This document shows, one piece after another, positions 53,069-61,872 of a stretch of 64,000 bases of DNA (position 1 is its first letter; the number at the start of each line of letters is the position of its first letter). Source of the DNA: Prodigiosinella aquatilis (GTDB lineage Bacteria; Pseudomonadota; Gammaproteobacteria; Enterobacterales; Enterobacteriaceae); the NCBI GenBank assembly GCA_030388725.1, contig CP128857.1, forward strand, positions 558,001-622,000. Direction: 5' to 3'. The notes beneath the pieces are model-generated. The model was not told the origin of the DNA and ran no database searches. It worked only from the letters and a program-made list of their open reading frames with translations. Position numbers and translations under genes: made by a program.

Positions 53069-54070
53069 TTATCCTAAAAATTTTTCATAAAATCGGGTGG
53101 ATCGATCATGTGGATCAGAAAATGATCTTTCGGGACCAATGGAAATGATGCCGTGTGGATTGATGGTGGGATGGCTGCGGTAATAGTGGTGACGGATATG
53201 ATCCATGTTTACTGTTTCGGCGATGCCAGGTAGTTGGTAGATATCCCTTACGAAACCGTACAGGTTGAAGTAATCAGTTATGCGGTGTTTGTCACATTTG
53301 AAGTGGGTATGGTACACAGGATCAAAACGGATCAGTGTTGTCCATAAGCGAAGGTCAGCTTCTGTGAGTCGTTCACCTGTCAGGTAACGTTGATAACTGA
53401 GCCTGTTTTCCAGTTTATCCAATGCAGAAAATAAGTTGGTTACGGCATCATCATAAGCAGCCTGGCTGGTTGCAAACCCTGCTTTATAGACACCATTATT
53501 TACCTGATGATAAATCCATTCATTTAACTCATTGATTTGCTGACGCAGCGCTGGCGAATAGTAGTCACCAGGTGCAGCACCCATATCATCAAAAGCGCTG
53601 TTAAACATGCGGATGATATCAGCGGACTCGTTGCTGACAATAGTATGTTGTTGCGTGTCCCACAGTAGGGGAACGGTAACGCGTCCGCTGTAATCAGCCA
53701 GTGAATGGAGATAGAGCTGGTAAAGGAATTCGTGCTGATAAAGCTTGTCTCCTGTTGTGTCGGGAAAGTCAGTATTAAATGTCCAGCCTTGGTCCAGCAT
53801 TAACGGATGTACTACCGAGACCTCAATGTGTTCTTCCAGTGCTTTTAATTTTCTGAATAGCAGTGTGCGATGTGCCCAGGGACAGGCTAGCGACACGTAT
53901 AAATGGTAACGTCTGGACTCAGCCTTAAAACCACCTTTGCCTGTGGGGCCTGGTTTACCATCAGGTGTAACCCAGTTGCGGTAAAATGTTTCCGGGCGCT
54001 TGAAATGACCACCGGTCGACCGAGTTTCATACCATGTGTCGTGCCATACACCATCAACTAATTGTCCCAT
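53069..54070 (-). CDS. yqjG: glutathionyl-hydroquinone reductase YqjG
   Basis: A xi-class glutathione transferase that reduces glutathionyl-hydroquinones, 333 residues. The active-site cysteine is in SLACPWAHRT (about residues 58-67); the C-terminal helical domain is present with GERLTEADLRLW. ATG 54070 (MGQLVDGVWHD) follows AAGGT; the longer frame crosses into the yqjF gap. It is probably co-transcribed with yqjF, 107 bases upstream. Confidence 0.95.
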   Translation of the reverse strand: MGQLVDGVWHDTWYETRSTGGHFKRPETFYRNWVTPDGKPGPTGKGGFKAESRRYHLYVSLACPWAHRTLLFRKLKALEEHIEVSVVHPLMLDQGWTFNTDFPDTTGDKLYQHEFLYQLYLHSLADYSGRVTVPLLWDTQQHTIVSNESADIIRMFNSAFDDMGAAPGDYYSPALRQQINELNEWIYHQVNNGVYKAGFATSQAAYDDAVTNLFSALDKLENRLSYQRYLTGERLTEADLRLWTTLIRFDPVYHTHFKCDKHRITDYFNLYGFVRDIYQLPGIAETVNMDHIRHHYYRSHPTINPHGIISIGPERSFSDPHDRSTRFYEKFLG

Positions 54071-54177
54071 TTTGAATACCTTCCTGAAAATACATGAAAC
54101 CATGACAGCAACGTTCATCTGTTTACCACCATGGTATTTGTAAAATAAAGGCAATACCGGCGGGGGTAATGCCGTTT

Positions 54178-54573
54178 CTACCACTTTTTATTCAGTAAGT
54201 TGTCAATGCTGAAAGCACCCGGGCCAGTCACGAATAGCAATAGGTAACCACCCGCAATGGTCAGGTTTTTCATGAACATTACTTGGTTTACGCTTACAGC
54301 GAAATTACTGTGGAAGAGAAAAGCGGTCAGCAGGGCGAAGACAGCGGTGAATAGTGCTGTAGTACGGGTTAGAAAACCGAACAATACTGCCAGCCCACCA
54401 CCCAGCTCCAGCAGGATGGTTAATGGAAGCAGCGTACCGGGAACACCCATAGCCTGCATATATTGCTGAGTTGCCGCGTACGAGGCACCAAGTTTGCCGT
54501 AACCAGCAACAATAAAGAGTATTGGCATTAAAATACGAGCGATCAGCAGCAGGCTATTGTCTAATTTTTTCAT
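54178..54573 (-). CDS. yqjF: DoxX-family membrane protein YqjF
   Basis: A four-helix inner-membrane protein of the DoxX family, 131 residues. ARILMPILFIVAGYGKLG, LLELGGGLAVLFGFLTRTTA and FHSNFA match E. coli YqjF closely. GGAG lies 9 bases before ATG 54573 (MKKLDNS) and too near the two earlier ATGs (54579 and 54588). In E. coli it is induced through YhaJ. Confidence 0.93.
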   Translation of the reverse strand: MKKLDNSLLLIARILMPILFIVAGYGKLGASYAATQQYMQAMGVPGTLLPLTILLELGGGLAVLFGFLTRTTALFTAVFALLTAFLFHSNFAVSVNQVMFMKNLTIAGGYLLLFVTGPGAFSIDNLLNKKW

Positions 54574-54766
54574 CAACATTATCTCCAATTATTTTGTGCA
54601 AGCCGGTACGATGTTATAAGTCATTCATCCAGCAATAGCGTATATCAAGAGGCTACCTGTAACAGGCGATGATGATATTAGATGTAGGAGAAACGATAAG
54701 CCAGTAAGTAAAACTGTCGTTTTTTTTCAGAAAAATTGACTATTTATGCGGGCGATAAGAGAAAGT

Positions 54767-54789
54767 ACCTATATCTGGGAGATATAGGT
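54767..54789. terminator. terminator hairpin of the yqjDEK operon
   Basis: ACCTATATCT-GGG-AGATATAGGT is a perfect 10-bp stem, 27 bases past the yqjK stop on the minus strand. Confidence 0.6.
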
Positions 54790-54815
54790 AGTATGCAGAA
54801 ACAATGAAGCAGGTG

Positions 54816-55106
54816 TCACGAGTGGTTGGTGAAGGTATTTCGAATAAGTATTATCGCTTCCCCAATACGAACCGCCTTGCGTAACCATCGGTTTAACCGT
54901 CTACGGTGTTTGAAGCCTAACAGCACCGCGAGCCCAGATCCTAATATCAGGTATTTACGTACGTCCATCATCATGCGCCAATAGTGGTCAGCGTGGCGGG
55001 TGGAATACAGCCACCGTGTCTTTTCAGCAGACAGATCGAGACGTTGCTGTTCAATGGTGCGGAGCAAATGTGCCTTTTCCTGTTCTAACTGTAGACGACG
55101 GTTCAT
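54816..55106 (-). CDS. yqjK: YqjK-like protein
   Basis: A 96-residue protein with a charged N-terminal helix (LQLEQEKAHLLRTIEQQRLD), one hydrophobic segment (KYLILGSGLAVLLGF, about 51-65) and a basic tail. Function unknown. The ATGA overlap with yqjE shows translational coupling in the yqjDEK operon. Confidence 0.88.
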   Translation of the reverse strand: MNRRLQLEQEKAHLLRTIEQQRLDLSAEKTRWLYSTRHADHYWRMMMDVRKYLILGSGLAVLLGFKHRRRLNRWLRKAVRIGEAIILIRNTFTNHS

Positions 55107-55498
55107 TTTGATTTGCCTTCAAGCAATGCTCGGTCAGCTTCTAGCGTTTTGCGGGTTGCTTTTAGCAGTGTCGATTTACGAATATGCCTAAGCGTCCATA
55201 TTCCACCGATCAGCGCAAGAATAAACAGACTTCCAGTAATCCAGCCAAGAGTCATGAGGCGGTATTGAGGTTCTACACTCCATATTATCAGTGTAATTAA
55301 GCCGATTAAGCCAAAGACAGTAAATAGCAGTGTCAGCTCGACCACTAACAGTAACTGGATCAGCGCTGTTTTTTCCTGCTCCAACTCAATGACCGCTAAC
55401 CGGACCCGGGTTTCTACCATTCCGACTATAATCGTAATGATGCGCTGGGCTGAGGTGATGGCGCTGCTGGCAGGACCTTGTCGTTGTTGTTCTGTCAT
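55103..55498 (-). CDS. yqjE: phage holin-like membrane protein YqjE
   Basis: A 131-residue protein of the YqjE/holin superfamily III type, with two membrane helices (about 50-72 and 83-105). ATG 55498 (MTEQQRQGP) lies 4 bases after the yqjD stop; the longer frame to 55642 would overlap yqjD. A membrane role linked to YqjD is likely by context. Confidence 0.9.
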   Translation of the reverse strand: MTEQQRQGPASSAITSAQRIITIIVGMVETRVRLAVIELEQEKTALIQLLLVVELTLLFTVFGLIGLITLIIWSVEPQYRLMTLGWITGSLFILALIGGIWTLRHIRKSTLLKATRKTLEADRALLEGKSK

Positions 55499-55502
55499 AG
55501 TA

Positions 55503-55808
55503 CTAGCGGCGAGCCAACAGTATACCCAGTACAATACCGACAGCTGCACCGATCCCCACTCCAGTCCAGGGGTTCTGACGAATGTATTCTTCCGCGTGCT
55601 CCGTTGCTTCACGAGTCTGGGTGGCGATGTGTTCTCCGGCATTATTCAGTCGTTCACGTGATTCTTTGAGCGCTGTTTCTGCTTTTCCGCGTAGCTTTTC
55701 CATTTCAGCTTTGGATTTGTCACTGGAAGTTCGCAGCACTTCTTCCAGTGTGTCACTCAATGAGCGCAATTCCGCGCGTAATTGGTCAGAGCTTGATTCT
55801 TGAGTCAT
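55503..55808 (-). CDS. yqjD: ElaB/YqjD family ribosome-associated membrane protein
   Basis: A stationary-phase protein that tethers ribosomes to the inner membrane in E. coli. The 101 residues hold a long amphipathic coiled coil (about 8-75), then IRQNPWTGVGIGAAVGIVLG, a C-terminal membrane segment and LLARR. The start is ATG 55808 after GGGAG. First gene of yqjDEK. Confidence 0.94.
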   Translation of the reverse strand: MTQESSSDQLRAELRSLSDTLEEVLRTSSDKSKAEMEKLRGKAETALKESRERLNNAGEHIATQTREATEHAEEYIRQNPWTGVGIGAAVGIVLGILLARR

Positions 55809-56027
55809 GTGAAAACTCCCTAATATGATGAATCTTAAAACCTAACTATAGTTCAAAATTTCTCGACTTGCCTGGTCGCTCATCATGATAATTCCAATAG
55901 AACGCAGTAAAACGGACAGTCAATACAGTGCTGATAGCAGGCAATGCTGTGGGCAAAAAAACAGGAAGATAGGAACAAGACGCCAAGAATGATCTAAAGA
56001 GAAAAAACAGGTGTAAGGTTGAGAAAA

Positions 56028-56402
56028 TCAGCCCAGCTTGGACTGTTGCTGAATGAGTTTATGTCGCCAGAAAGGTGTTGGATCTGGTGCCTGTGTAACC
56101 ACATTCACCTGAGGGAGCGACATACTCAATATTTCACGTGCTGCACTGCTTTGTTCTGGTGAAGAAAGGCGAACAATAATGCTGTCATTGGAAGGCGTAA
56201 TGCTTTTGATACCGATGCCCCGCTCATTCAACCGCTGGTAGATATAAAAACCATCAGGAAGTGTCGCGCCCTGATACTGAGGCGTGATGTGTAACATCGC
56301 ATCATCCTGTGGGTGTCGTGACGAAGGTGTCAGGATAATGGCGGGTAACACGATCAACAGGATACGCCAGACATATTTGTGTTTCAGACAGTGGGCGATC
56401 AT
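56028..56402 (-). CDS. mzrA: EnvZ/OmpR regulon modulator MzrA
   Basis: A small bitopic inner-membrane protein that links Cpx to EnvZ/OmpR signalling through EnvZ. The 124 residues contain one N-terminal helix (about 10-25) and a periplasmic domain with LPDGFYIYQRL, GIGIKSITPSNDSI and SSAAREIL, matching E. coli MzrA. ATG 56402 follows AAAGGA. It starts 1 base after yqjA ends. Confidence 0.9.
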   Translation of the reverse strand: MIAHCLKHKYVWRILLIVLPAIILTPSSRHPQDDAMLHITPQYQGATLPDGFYIYQRLNERGIGIKSITPSNDSIIVRLSSPEQSSAAREILSMSLPQVNVVTQAPDPTPFWRHKLIQQQSKLG

Positions 56403-56403
56403 C

Positions 56404-57078
56404 TCAATTTCCTTTTCCAGCATTGGTGGCTCGTTTCCTACGCCAAAGAATGATTAACGATCCAGCGAGCCCGATGCAGAGTAACAACAGTGGCAGTAAC
56501 ATCAGGCAGAACATCAGCTCATCTTCATATTTCCGAAATATCGGTGTTTTCCCTAACGCAAAACCCAATGAAACCAGAATGGATACCCACAGTAATGCAC
56601 TGATCCAGTTAAACAGCTGAAAGCGGGTGCTATTCAAGCCGGACAGCCCTGCAATAGTGGGTAATAGTGTACGCACAAATGCCAAAAAGCGGCCAATAAG
56701 TAGTGCTGAAAGACCGTGACGATGGAAAAGTTGATGTGCGCGTTGATGATAATGTGCAGGCAAATGTGACAGCCAACCCTGAACAATGCGCGTATTCCCT
56801 AACCATTTCCCTTGAATATAACTGACCCAGCACCCGAGGCTGGCGGCGGTAGTCAGTAACAGGATAGTAAAGGGATAATTCATCGTGCCTTTAGCAATCA
56901 ACACACCGACTAAAATCAGCAGGCTATCACCAGGTAAAAAAGCAGCAGGTAGTAGACCGTTTTCCAGAAACAGGATCAAAAATAGCAATAGATAGACTGT
57001 GCCGATCAATTTTGGATTGGCAAGTACCTCGAAATTCTGGTGCCAAAGTGCGTGCAAAAGTTCTTTAATTATATCCAT
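56404..57078 (-). CDS. yqjA: DedA-family membrane protein YqjA
   Basis: An inner-membrane DedA protein, involved in proton-dependent homeostasis and perhaps lipid scrambling. The 224 residues have FLENGLLPAAFLPGDSLLIL near residue 37 and the conserved GRFLAFVRTLLPTIAGLSG (about 130-148), with the catalytic-type arginines. It forms an operon with mzrA. Confidence 0.95.
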   Translation of the reverse strand: MDIIKELLHALWHQNFEVLANPKLIGTVYLLLFLILFLENGLLPAAFLPGDSLLILVGVLIAKGTMNYPFTILLLTTAASLGCWVSYIQGKWLGNTRIVQGWLSHLPAHYHQRAHQLFHRHGLSALLIGRFLAFVRTLLPTIAGLSGLNSTRFQLFNWISALLWVSILVSLGFALGKTPIFRKYEDELMFCLMLLPLLLLCIGLAGSLIILWRRKRATNAGKGN

Positions 57079-57499
57079 CCGGTATTCCTGTACTGCGGCA
57101 TTGATGGGACCACGTTAGGGTAATCAATCTTCTATTCATCGGGCGGCGTATTTCGTATGTCTCGGCATGTTTTATTAATTCTGTTGTTCATTTCATTAAC
57201 CGATGGTGTTGTATTTTTTACGCTCAATGTCGCTGATACATAGTGTTTTAGTCTTCCTGATTGAAAGCGACATCTTATTTCAGCGGTTTTATGCCATCAC
57301 GGCCGATTAATCGTAAAAAAGGAGTTCTAACTGTAACAAAATAGGTGGAAATGAGACAGGGGAATATTACGTTGGAAGGTCTATGAGGCGCGGTTTATTG
57401 GGAGAGGAGAGGTGAACCATGTAATATTTACACTTACTGACAAAACTAGATGATTAATGAATGTTTTGCCCCACAAAGATGGAGCAAAAACGGGAAAAA
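57079..57499. other. non-coding gap between yqjA and exuR
   Basis: No supported gene. TGCCCCACA (57468-57476) and TGTGGGGCA (about 57511-57519, inside the exuR end) form 9-bp arms around a 34-base loop, possibly part of exuR termination. Confidence 0.35.
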
Positions 57500-58276
57500 T
57501 CAGAGTTTACTGTGGGGCATTTGATCGAGATGTACTACTGGATTTTCAGCGAACATGTAGCGATCAACATTGAACTCAAAGTCATCGGTAGTGGCACGAA
57601 AAAGCATCTGCTTAGTGTTTTCCAGGTGTTGCCACATAGCGAGCTTAGCGGCATAAGGGTCTTTACGGATCAATGCTTTCAGAATTTGATCGTGTTCTTC
57701 ACACCAGCTTTCAATGGATCGATCGTCAATGTGTTCGTGCAACTTGCGCCAGTAGGGGTTATGCACACGCTGACTCCACATTTTTTCCACAATGGTCGCC
57801 ATTGCTGAGTTTTGTGTGGCCAGAGCAACCTGTACATGGAACTTCAGATCCCACTCTGAATCGCGGAAGCGGTCTTCCTGCCGGGCGTACTCCTGGATTT
57901 CCATCAATTGTAAGATATCCTGCCGAGTCACCTGTGTCGCCGCAAATTCCGCAATATTGCTTTCGATCAATTGACGGGCCTGAAGCAGCTCAAACGGACC
58001 GGCGGTAATAAATTCGGTTTCACTGCTGGAAGGCAAGAGGTGGCGTTGTTGATTGGACATGACATGAATACCTGAACCTTTGCGGACTTCAACATAACCC
58101 TCAACTTCCAGCATGATAATTGCTTCACGCACTACTGTGCGGCTGACATTCATTTCTTCAGCAATATAACGTTCAGCCGGTAATTTTTCGCCAACCGGAT
58201 AAACACCGTTTTCAATACGCTGTTTTAATTCTGCTGCTAATTGTTGATAAAGTCGTCGAGATTCTGTGAGTGCCAT
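57500..58276 (-). CDS. exuR: hexuronate regulon repressor ExuR
   Basis: A GntR-family repressor of galacturonate uptake and catabolism genes, 258 residues. The winged helix has LPAERYIAEEMNVSRTVVRE (about 32-51), followed by the FCD domain with KFHVQVALATQN. Galacturonate is the family's effector. The gene sits downstream of exuT on the same strand, with its own operator-like box upstream. Confidence 0.96.
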   Translation of the reverse strand: MALTESRRLYQQLAAELKQRIENGVYPVGEKLPAERYIAEEMNVSRTVVREAIIMLEVEGYVEVRKGSGIHVMSNQQRHLLPSSSETEFITAGPFELLQARQLIESNIAEFAATQVTRQDILQLMEIQEYARQEDRFRDSEWDLKFHVQVALATQNSAMATIVEKMWSQRVHNPYWRKLHEHIDDRSIESWCEEHDQILKALIRKDPYAAKLAMWQHLENTKQMLFRATTDDFEFNVDRYMFAENPVVHLDQMPHSKL

Positions 58277-58354
58277 GATGCCTGCCTTTAGATAGATGAC
58301 GAGCTCTAATTGGTTATTAGTGCTACGGATACTATCTTTGTTGAACGCTGAAAT

Positions 58355-58371
58355 AATTTGTTATACCACTT
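58355..58371. promoter_or_regulatory. ExuR/UxuR-type operator upstream of exuR
   Basis: AATTTGTTATACCACTT resembles the AAATTGGTATACCAATTT ExuR consensus (reverse complement AAGTGGTATAACAAATT), about 80 bases before exuR. It suggests autoregulation. Confidence 0.65.
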
Positions 58372-58436
58372 ATCCTCAGTTGCAACCAACATCACGGGTC
58401 ACAGTTATTCATTGTGGTAAAAATATATGCGGAAGG

Positions 58437-58466
58437 TTCATCCGGCATCAGATGATACCGGATGAA
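58437..58466. terminator. strong hairpin between exuT and exuR
   Basis: TTCATCCGGCATCA and TGATACCGGATGAA pair over 14 bp with one mismatch and a 2-base centre, 26 bases past the exuT stop. There is no T-run; it may separate or stabilise the exuT and exuR transcripts. Confidence 0.55.
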
Positions 58467-58492
58467 AGGCAGGAAACTAAAATTTATCAGTG

Positions 58493-59788
58493 TTAGTGCG
58501 CAGCATGTAATATGGTTTTTTCTGCAGCGACTTCGTCTGCTGGGCGGTTTTGCAGTACGGTCCAGATAACGATGGCACCCAGCAAGTCAAACACGGACAG
58601 TGCGGCAAATAGTGGACTGAAGCCCATCGTATCCGCCAGCGCACCCACCACCAGAGCAAACATTGTGCTTGCCGTCCATGCTGCCATACCGGTTAAACCG
58701 TTAGCAGTAGCAACTTCATTACGACCAAACACATCTGAGGACAAGGTAATCAGCGCACCAGAAAGTGATTGGTGGGCAAAACCACCGACACATAGAAGTG
58801 CGATAGCGATATAAGGGCTGGCGAACAAACCGATCATCCCTGGGCCGATCATTAACACGGCACCCATGGTGACGACCAGTTTACGGGAGACTATCAGGTT
58901 AACCTTGAAATATTTCTGGAACAGCATGGGCAGATAACCACCGATAACACAGCCCAGGTCTGCAAATAGCATCGGCATCCAGGCAAACATGGCGATTTCT
59001 TTCAGGTTAAAGCCATATGCCTTGAACATGAACAACGGGATCCAGGCGTTGAATGTACCCCAGGCCGGTTCAGCCAGAAAACGCGGTAAGGCGATACCCC
59101 AGAACTGACGGTTGTGTATAATCTGCCAGGCCGACATTTTCTTGGCGTTGTTGGTTTGGTGCTGTGCTTCCTGACCGCTCAGAATATAATCCCGTTCTTC
59201 ATCGCTCAGTTTCTTCTGATCTTTAGGGTGTTTGTAGAAATAGAGCCAGCTTAATGCCCAGACCAGACTTAATACACCGGTAATGATAAACGCCAGCTCC
59301 CAGCTATGCATGATAATTGCCCAGGCCACCAGTGGTGGAGCGATCATTGCACCGATAGAAGAACCTACATTGAAGTAGCCTACGGCGACGGAACGCTCTT
59401 TGGCCGGGAACCATTCACTGCTGGCTTTCAAACCTGCTGGAATCATGGCTGCTTCAGCCATACCGACCGCGCCACGAGCAACAGCCAACCCACCCCAACT
59501 GTTTGCCAGTGCGGTTCCTATACAAAAGAGCGCCCATAAGATGGCAAACACGGCATAGCCTATTTTGGTGCCAAGCATATCCAGTACATAGCCTGCGATG
59601 GGCTGCATGATGGTATAACAGGCAGAATAGGCAGCAATGATGTAGGAGTATTGCTGGGTAGTAATATGAAGTTGTTCCTGCAACGTTGGTGCGGCGACAG
59701 CAATTGCGTTACGCGTCAGATATCCGAGTACGGTACCGATGGTAACCAGGCCGATCATGTACCAGCGTAACCCTTTAATTTTACGCAT
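58493..59788 (-). CDS. exuT: hexuronate transporter ExuT
   Basis: An inner-membrane MFS symporter (anion:cation symporter family) for galacturonate and glucuronate, 431 residues, 12 helices. GYLTRNAIAVAAPTL near residue 22, GMAEAAMIPAGLKASSEWFP near 108 and YFNVGSSIGAMIAPPL match ExuT. GGAG precedes ATG 59788. It supplies the substrate of the divergent uxaCBA operon. Confidence 0.97.
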   Translation of the reverse strand: MRKIKGLRWYMIGLVTIGTVLGYLTRNAIAVAAPTLQEQLHITTQQYSYIIAAYSACYTIMQPIAGYVLDMLGTKIGYAVFAILWALFCIGTALANSWGGLAVARGAVGMAEAAMIPAGLKASSEWFPAKERSVAVGYFNVGSSIGAMIAPPLVAWAIIMHSWELAFIITGVLSLVWALSWLYFYKHPKDQKKLSDEERDYILSGQEAQHQTNNAKKMSAWQIIHNRQFWGIALPRFLAEPAWGTFNAWIPLFMFKAYGFNLKEIAMFAWMPMLFADLGCVIGGYLPMLFQKYFKVNLIVSRKLVVTMGAVLMIGPGMIGLFASPYIAIALLCVGGFAHQSLSGALITLSSDVFGRNEVATANGLTGMAAWTASTMFALVVGALADTMGFSPLFAALSVFDLLGAIVIWTVLQNRPADEVAAEKTILHAAH

Positions 59789-60100
59789 TTCAAAAATCTC
59801 TCCGAGTTAAATCACCGTAGCGGAACAAGTACTGCCACGATGTTGTACAAACCACGCCGAAAGTGACGGGATGAATAGTTTTTTTTGTCGACTCGCTGGT
59901 ATAACTTTCCACTAAAACATCATTTCCGACATAAAGATGTAAACCATGGCAGCTACCGAGCGTTAAACCATGCGGTGATTTTTTGTCCGAATGGCGGGTT
60001 GCATCGTTGTCTTGTTATCTACGTCATCGTTTTCTTAGTAGGAAAACCAACCTTGTTGACAATATTGAGATTGAATCCCTGTGTCATACAGCGCTACAAT

Positions 60101-60118
60101 AATTTGTCATACCAATTT
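60101..60118. promoter_or_regulatory. ExuR-type operator between exuT and uxaC
   Basis: AATTTGTCATACCAATTT has the ExuR-type palindrome (reverse complement AAATTGGTATGACAAATT). Half-sites AAATTGGT (60166-60173) and AATTGGT (60282-60288) follow towards uxaC. Confidence 0.7.
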
Positions 60119-60123
60119 AAAAA

Positions 60124-60137
60124 TTGAGTGATATCAC
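60124..60137. promoter_or_regulatory. TTGAGTGATATCAC dyad, CRP- or FNR-like
   Basis: GTGATATCAC is a perfect 10-bp palindrome. The 14-mer matches the FNR box TTGAT-N4-ATCAA at 8 of 10 positions and also resembles a degenerate CRP site. It lies between exuT and uxaC. No gene is seen in 59789-60347. Confidence 0.4.
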
Positions 60138-60347
60138 AAAACCATTATTTTCATACGGAATAAAAAAATTGGTCCTGATGTGTTCATAAAGTGGGTTTAT
60201 GCATAGGGAATGCGGCTTTTTACGGCAGAATGCCTTTTTTTTGCGATCATGACCTCACTAATGAGATAAGTTATCGAACATAATTGGTGTGATATCTTTG
60301 TGAGAACAACCACGTTGGTTGGTAAAAGCATTGTGAGGAAGCGAAAC

Positions 60348-61757
60348 ATGCCCCAGTTTATGAGTGAAGATTTTTTGTTAGACACCGAGTTTTCTCGCCG
60401 TCTGTATCATGAATATGCGGTTGATCAACCTATCTTTGATTATCACTGTCATTTGCCGCCGGCGCAGATTGCTGAGAATTATCGTTTTAAAAATTTGTAT
60501 GACATCTGGTTGAAGGGTGACCATTATAAATGGCGTGCTATGCGCACTAACGGCGTGGCGGAACGTTTATGTACCGGTGATGCCAGCGACTGGGAAAAAT
60601 TTGAGGCTTGGGCAGCAACAGTTCCTCACACCATCGGTAATCCGCTATATCATTGGACCCATCTGGAATTACGTCGTCCGTTTGGTATCACAGGTACGCT
60701 GTTGTCACCGGCGACAGCCAAAGCTATCTGGCAGCGTGGCAATGACTTGCTGGAACGAGATGAATTTACGGCTCGCGGCATTATGCAGCAGATGAATGTG
60801 AAAATGGTCGGTACTACCGACGATCCGATTGACGATTTGCAGCATCACAAAACGATTTCCCAAGATAGCAGTTTCTCTATTAAGGTTTTGCCAAGCTGGA
60901 GACCAGACAAAGCGTTTAATATCGAACAACCGGCCTTCAATGATTATATGGTGAAGCTTGGTGAAGTGTCTGATACCGATATCCGTCGTTTCAGTGATTT
61001 GCAGGCAGCATTGACCAAGCGGCTGGATCACTTCGCTGCGCATGGCTGCAAAGTATCTGATCATGCACTGGATGTTGTGTTGTTCGCCGAAGCGGATGAG
61101 ACCACGCTGGATAGCATTCTGGCGCGTCGTCTGTCCGGTGCAACCCTGAATGAACATGAAGTGGCGCAGTTCAAAACAGCTGTACTGGTATGGCTGGGCG
61201 CGGAATACGCACGCCGCGGTTGGGTCCAGCAGTATCACATTGGTGCACTGCGTAATAACAACCTACGTCAGTTCAAGCTGTTGGGGCCGGATGTGGGGTT
61301 TGATTCGATCAACGATCGTCCGTTAGCCCAGGAACTGTCCTGTCTGCTTAGTAAACAAAATGAAGAAAATCTGCTGCCGAAAACCATCCTATATTGCCTG
61401 AATCCGCGGGATAACGAAGTAATCGGTACGATGGTTGGTAATTTCCAGGGTGAGGGTATGCCGGGGAAAATGCAGTTCGGTTCCGGCTGGTGGTTCAATG
61501 ACCAGAAAGACGGTATGCAACGTCAAATGACGCAGTTGGCTCAGTTAGGCCTGTTGAGTCGTTTCGTTGGTATGCTGACAGACAGCCGCAGCTTCCTTTC
61601 TTATACCCGCCATGAGTATTTCCGCCGCATTCTGTGCCAGATGGTTGGCCATTGGGTAGAAAACGGGGAGGCGCCAGCTGACCTGCCGCTACTGGGCGAA
61701 ATGGTAAAAAACATCTGTTTTGATAACGCCAAGCGTTATTTCGCCATCGAGTTGTAA
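60348..61757 (+). CDS. uxaC: glucuronate/galacturonate isomerase
   Basis: It converts D-galacturonate to D-tagaturonate (and glucuronate to fructuronate) in the cytoplasm. The 469-residue product has IFDYHCHLPP with metal-type histidines near residue 30, TTDDPIDDL and SWRPDKAF. ATG 60348 (MPQFMSEDF) follows GAGGAAG and matches the E. coli start; the frame to 60300 is not needed. First gene of uxaCBA. Confidence 0.97.
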   Translation: MPQFMSEDFLLDTEFSRRLYHEYAVDQPIFDYHCHLPPAQIAENYRFKNLYDIWLKGDHYKWRAMRTNGVAERLCTGDASDWEKFEAWAATVPHTIGNPLYHWTHLELRRPFGITGTLLSPATAKAIWQRGNDLLERDEFTARGIMQQMNVKMVGTTDDPIDDLQHHKTISQDSSFSIKVLPSWRPDKAFNIEQPAFNDYMVKLGEVSDTDIRRFSDLQAALTKRLDHFAAHGCKVSDHALDVVLFAEADETTLDSILARRLSGATLNEHEVAQFKTAVLVWLGAEYARRGWVQQYHIGALRNNNLRQFKLLGPDVGFDSINDRPLAQELSCLLSKQNEENLLPKTILYCLNPRDNEVIGTMVGNFQGEGMPGKMQFGSGWWFNDQKDGMQRQMTQLAQLGLLSRFVGMLTDSRSFLSYTRHEYFRRILCQMVGHWVENGEAPADLPLLGEMVKNICFDNAKRYFAIEL

Positions 61758-61872
61758 GGGTAAAAACGGGCATCATTAATGGTGCCCTATCCACGATTTC
61801 TGTTCTGGGGTAGTGATGGTTTGTATCAACCCTATCCCTGATTGTTATTCATGTCATGAGGTAGCATCGTTA

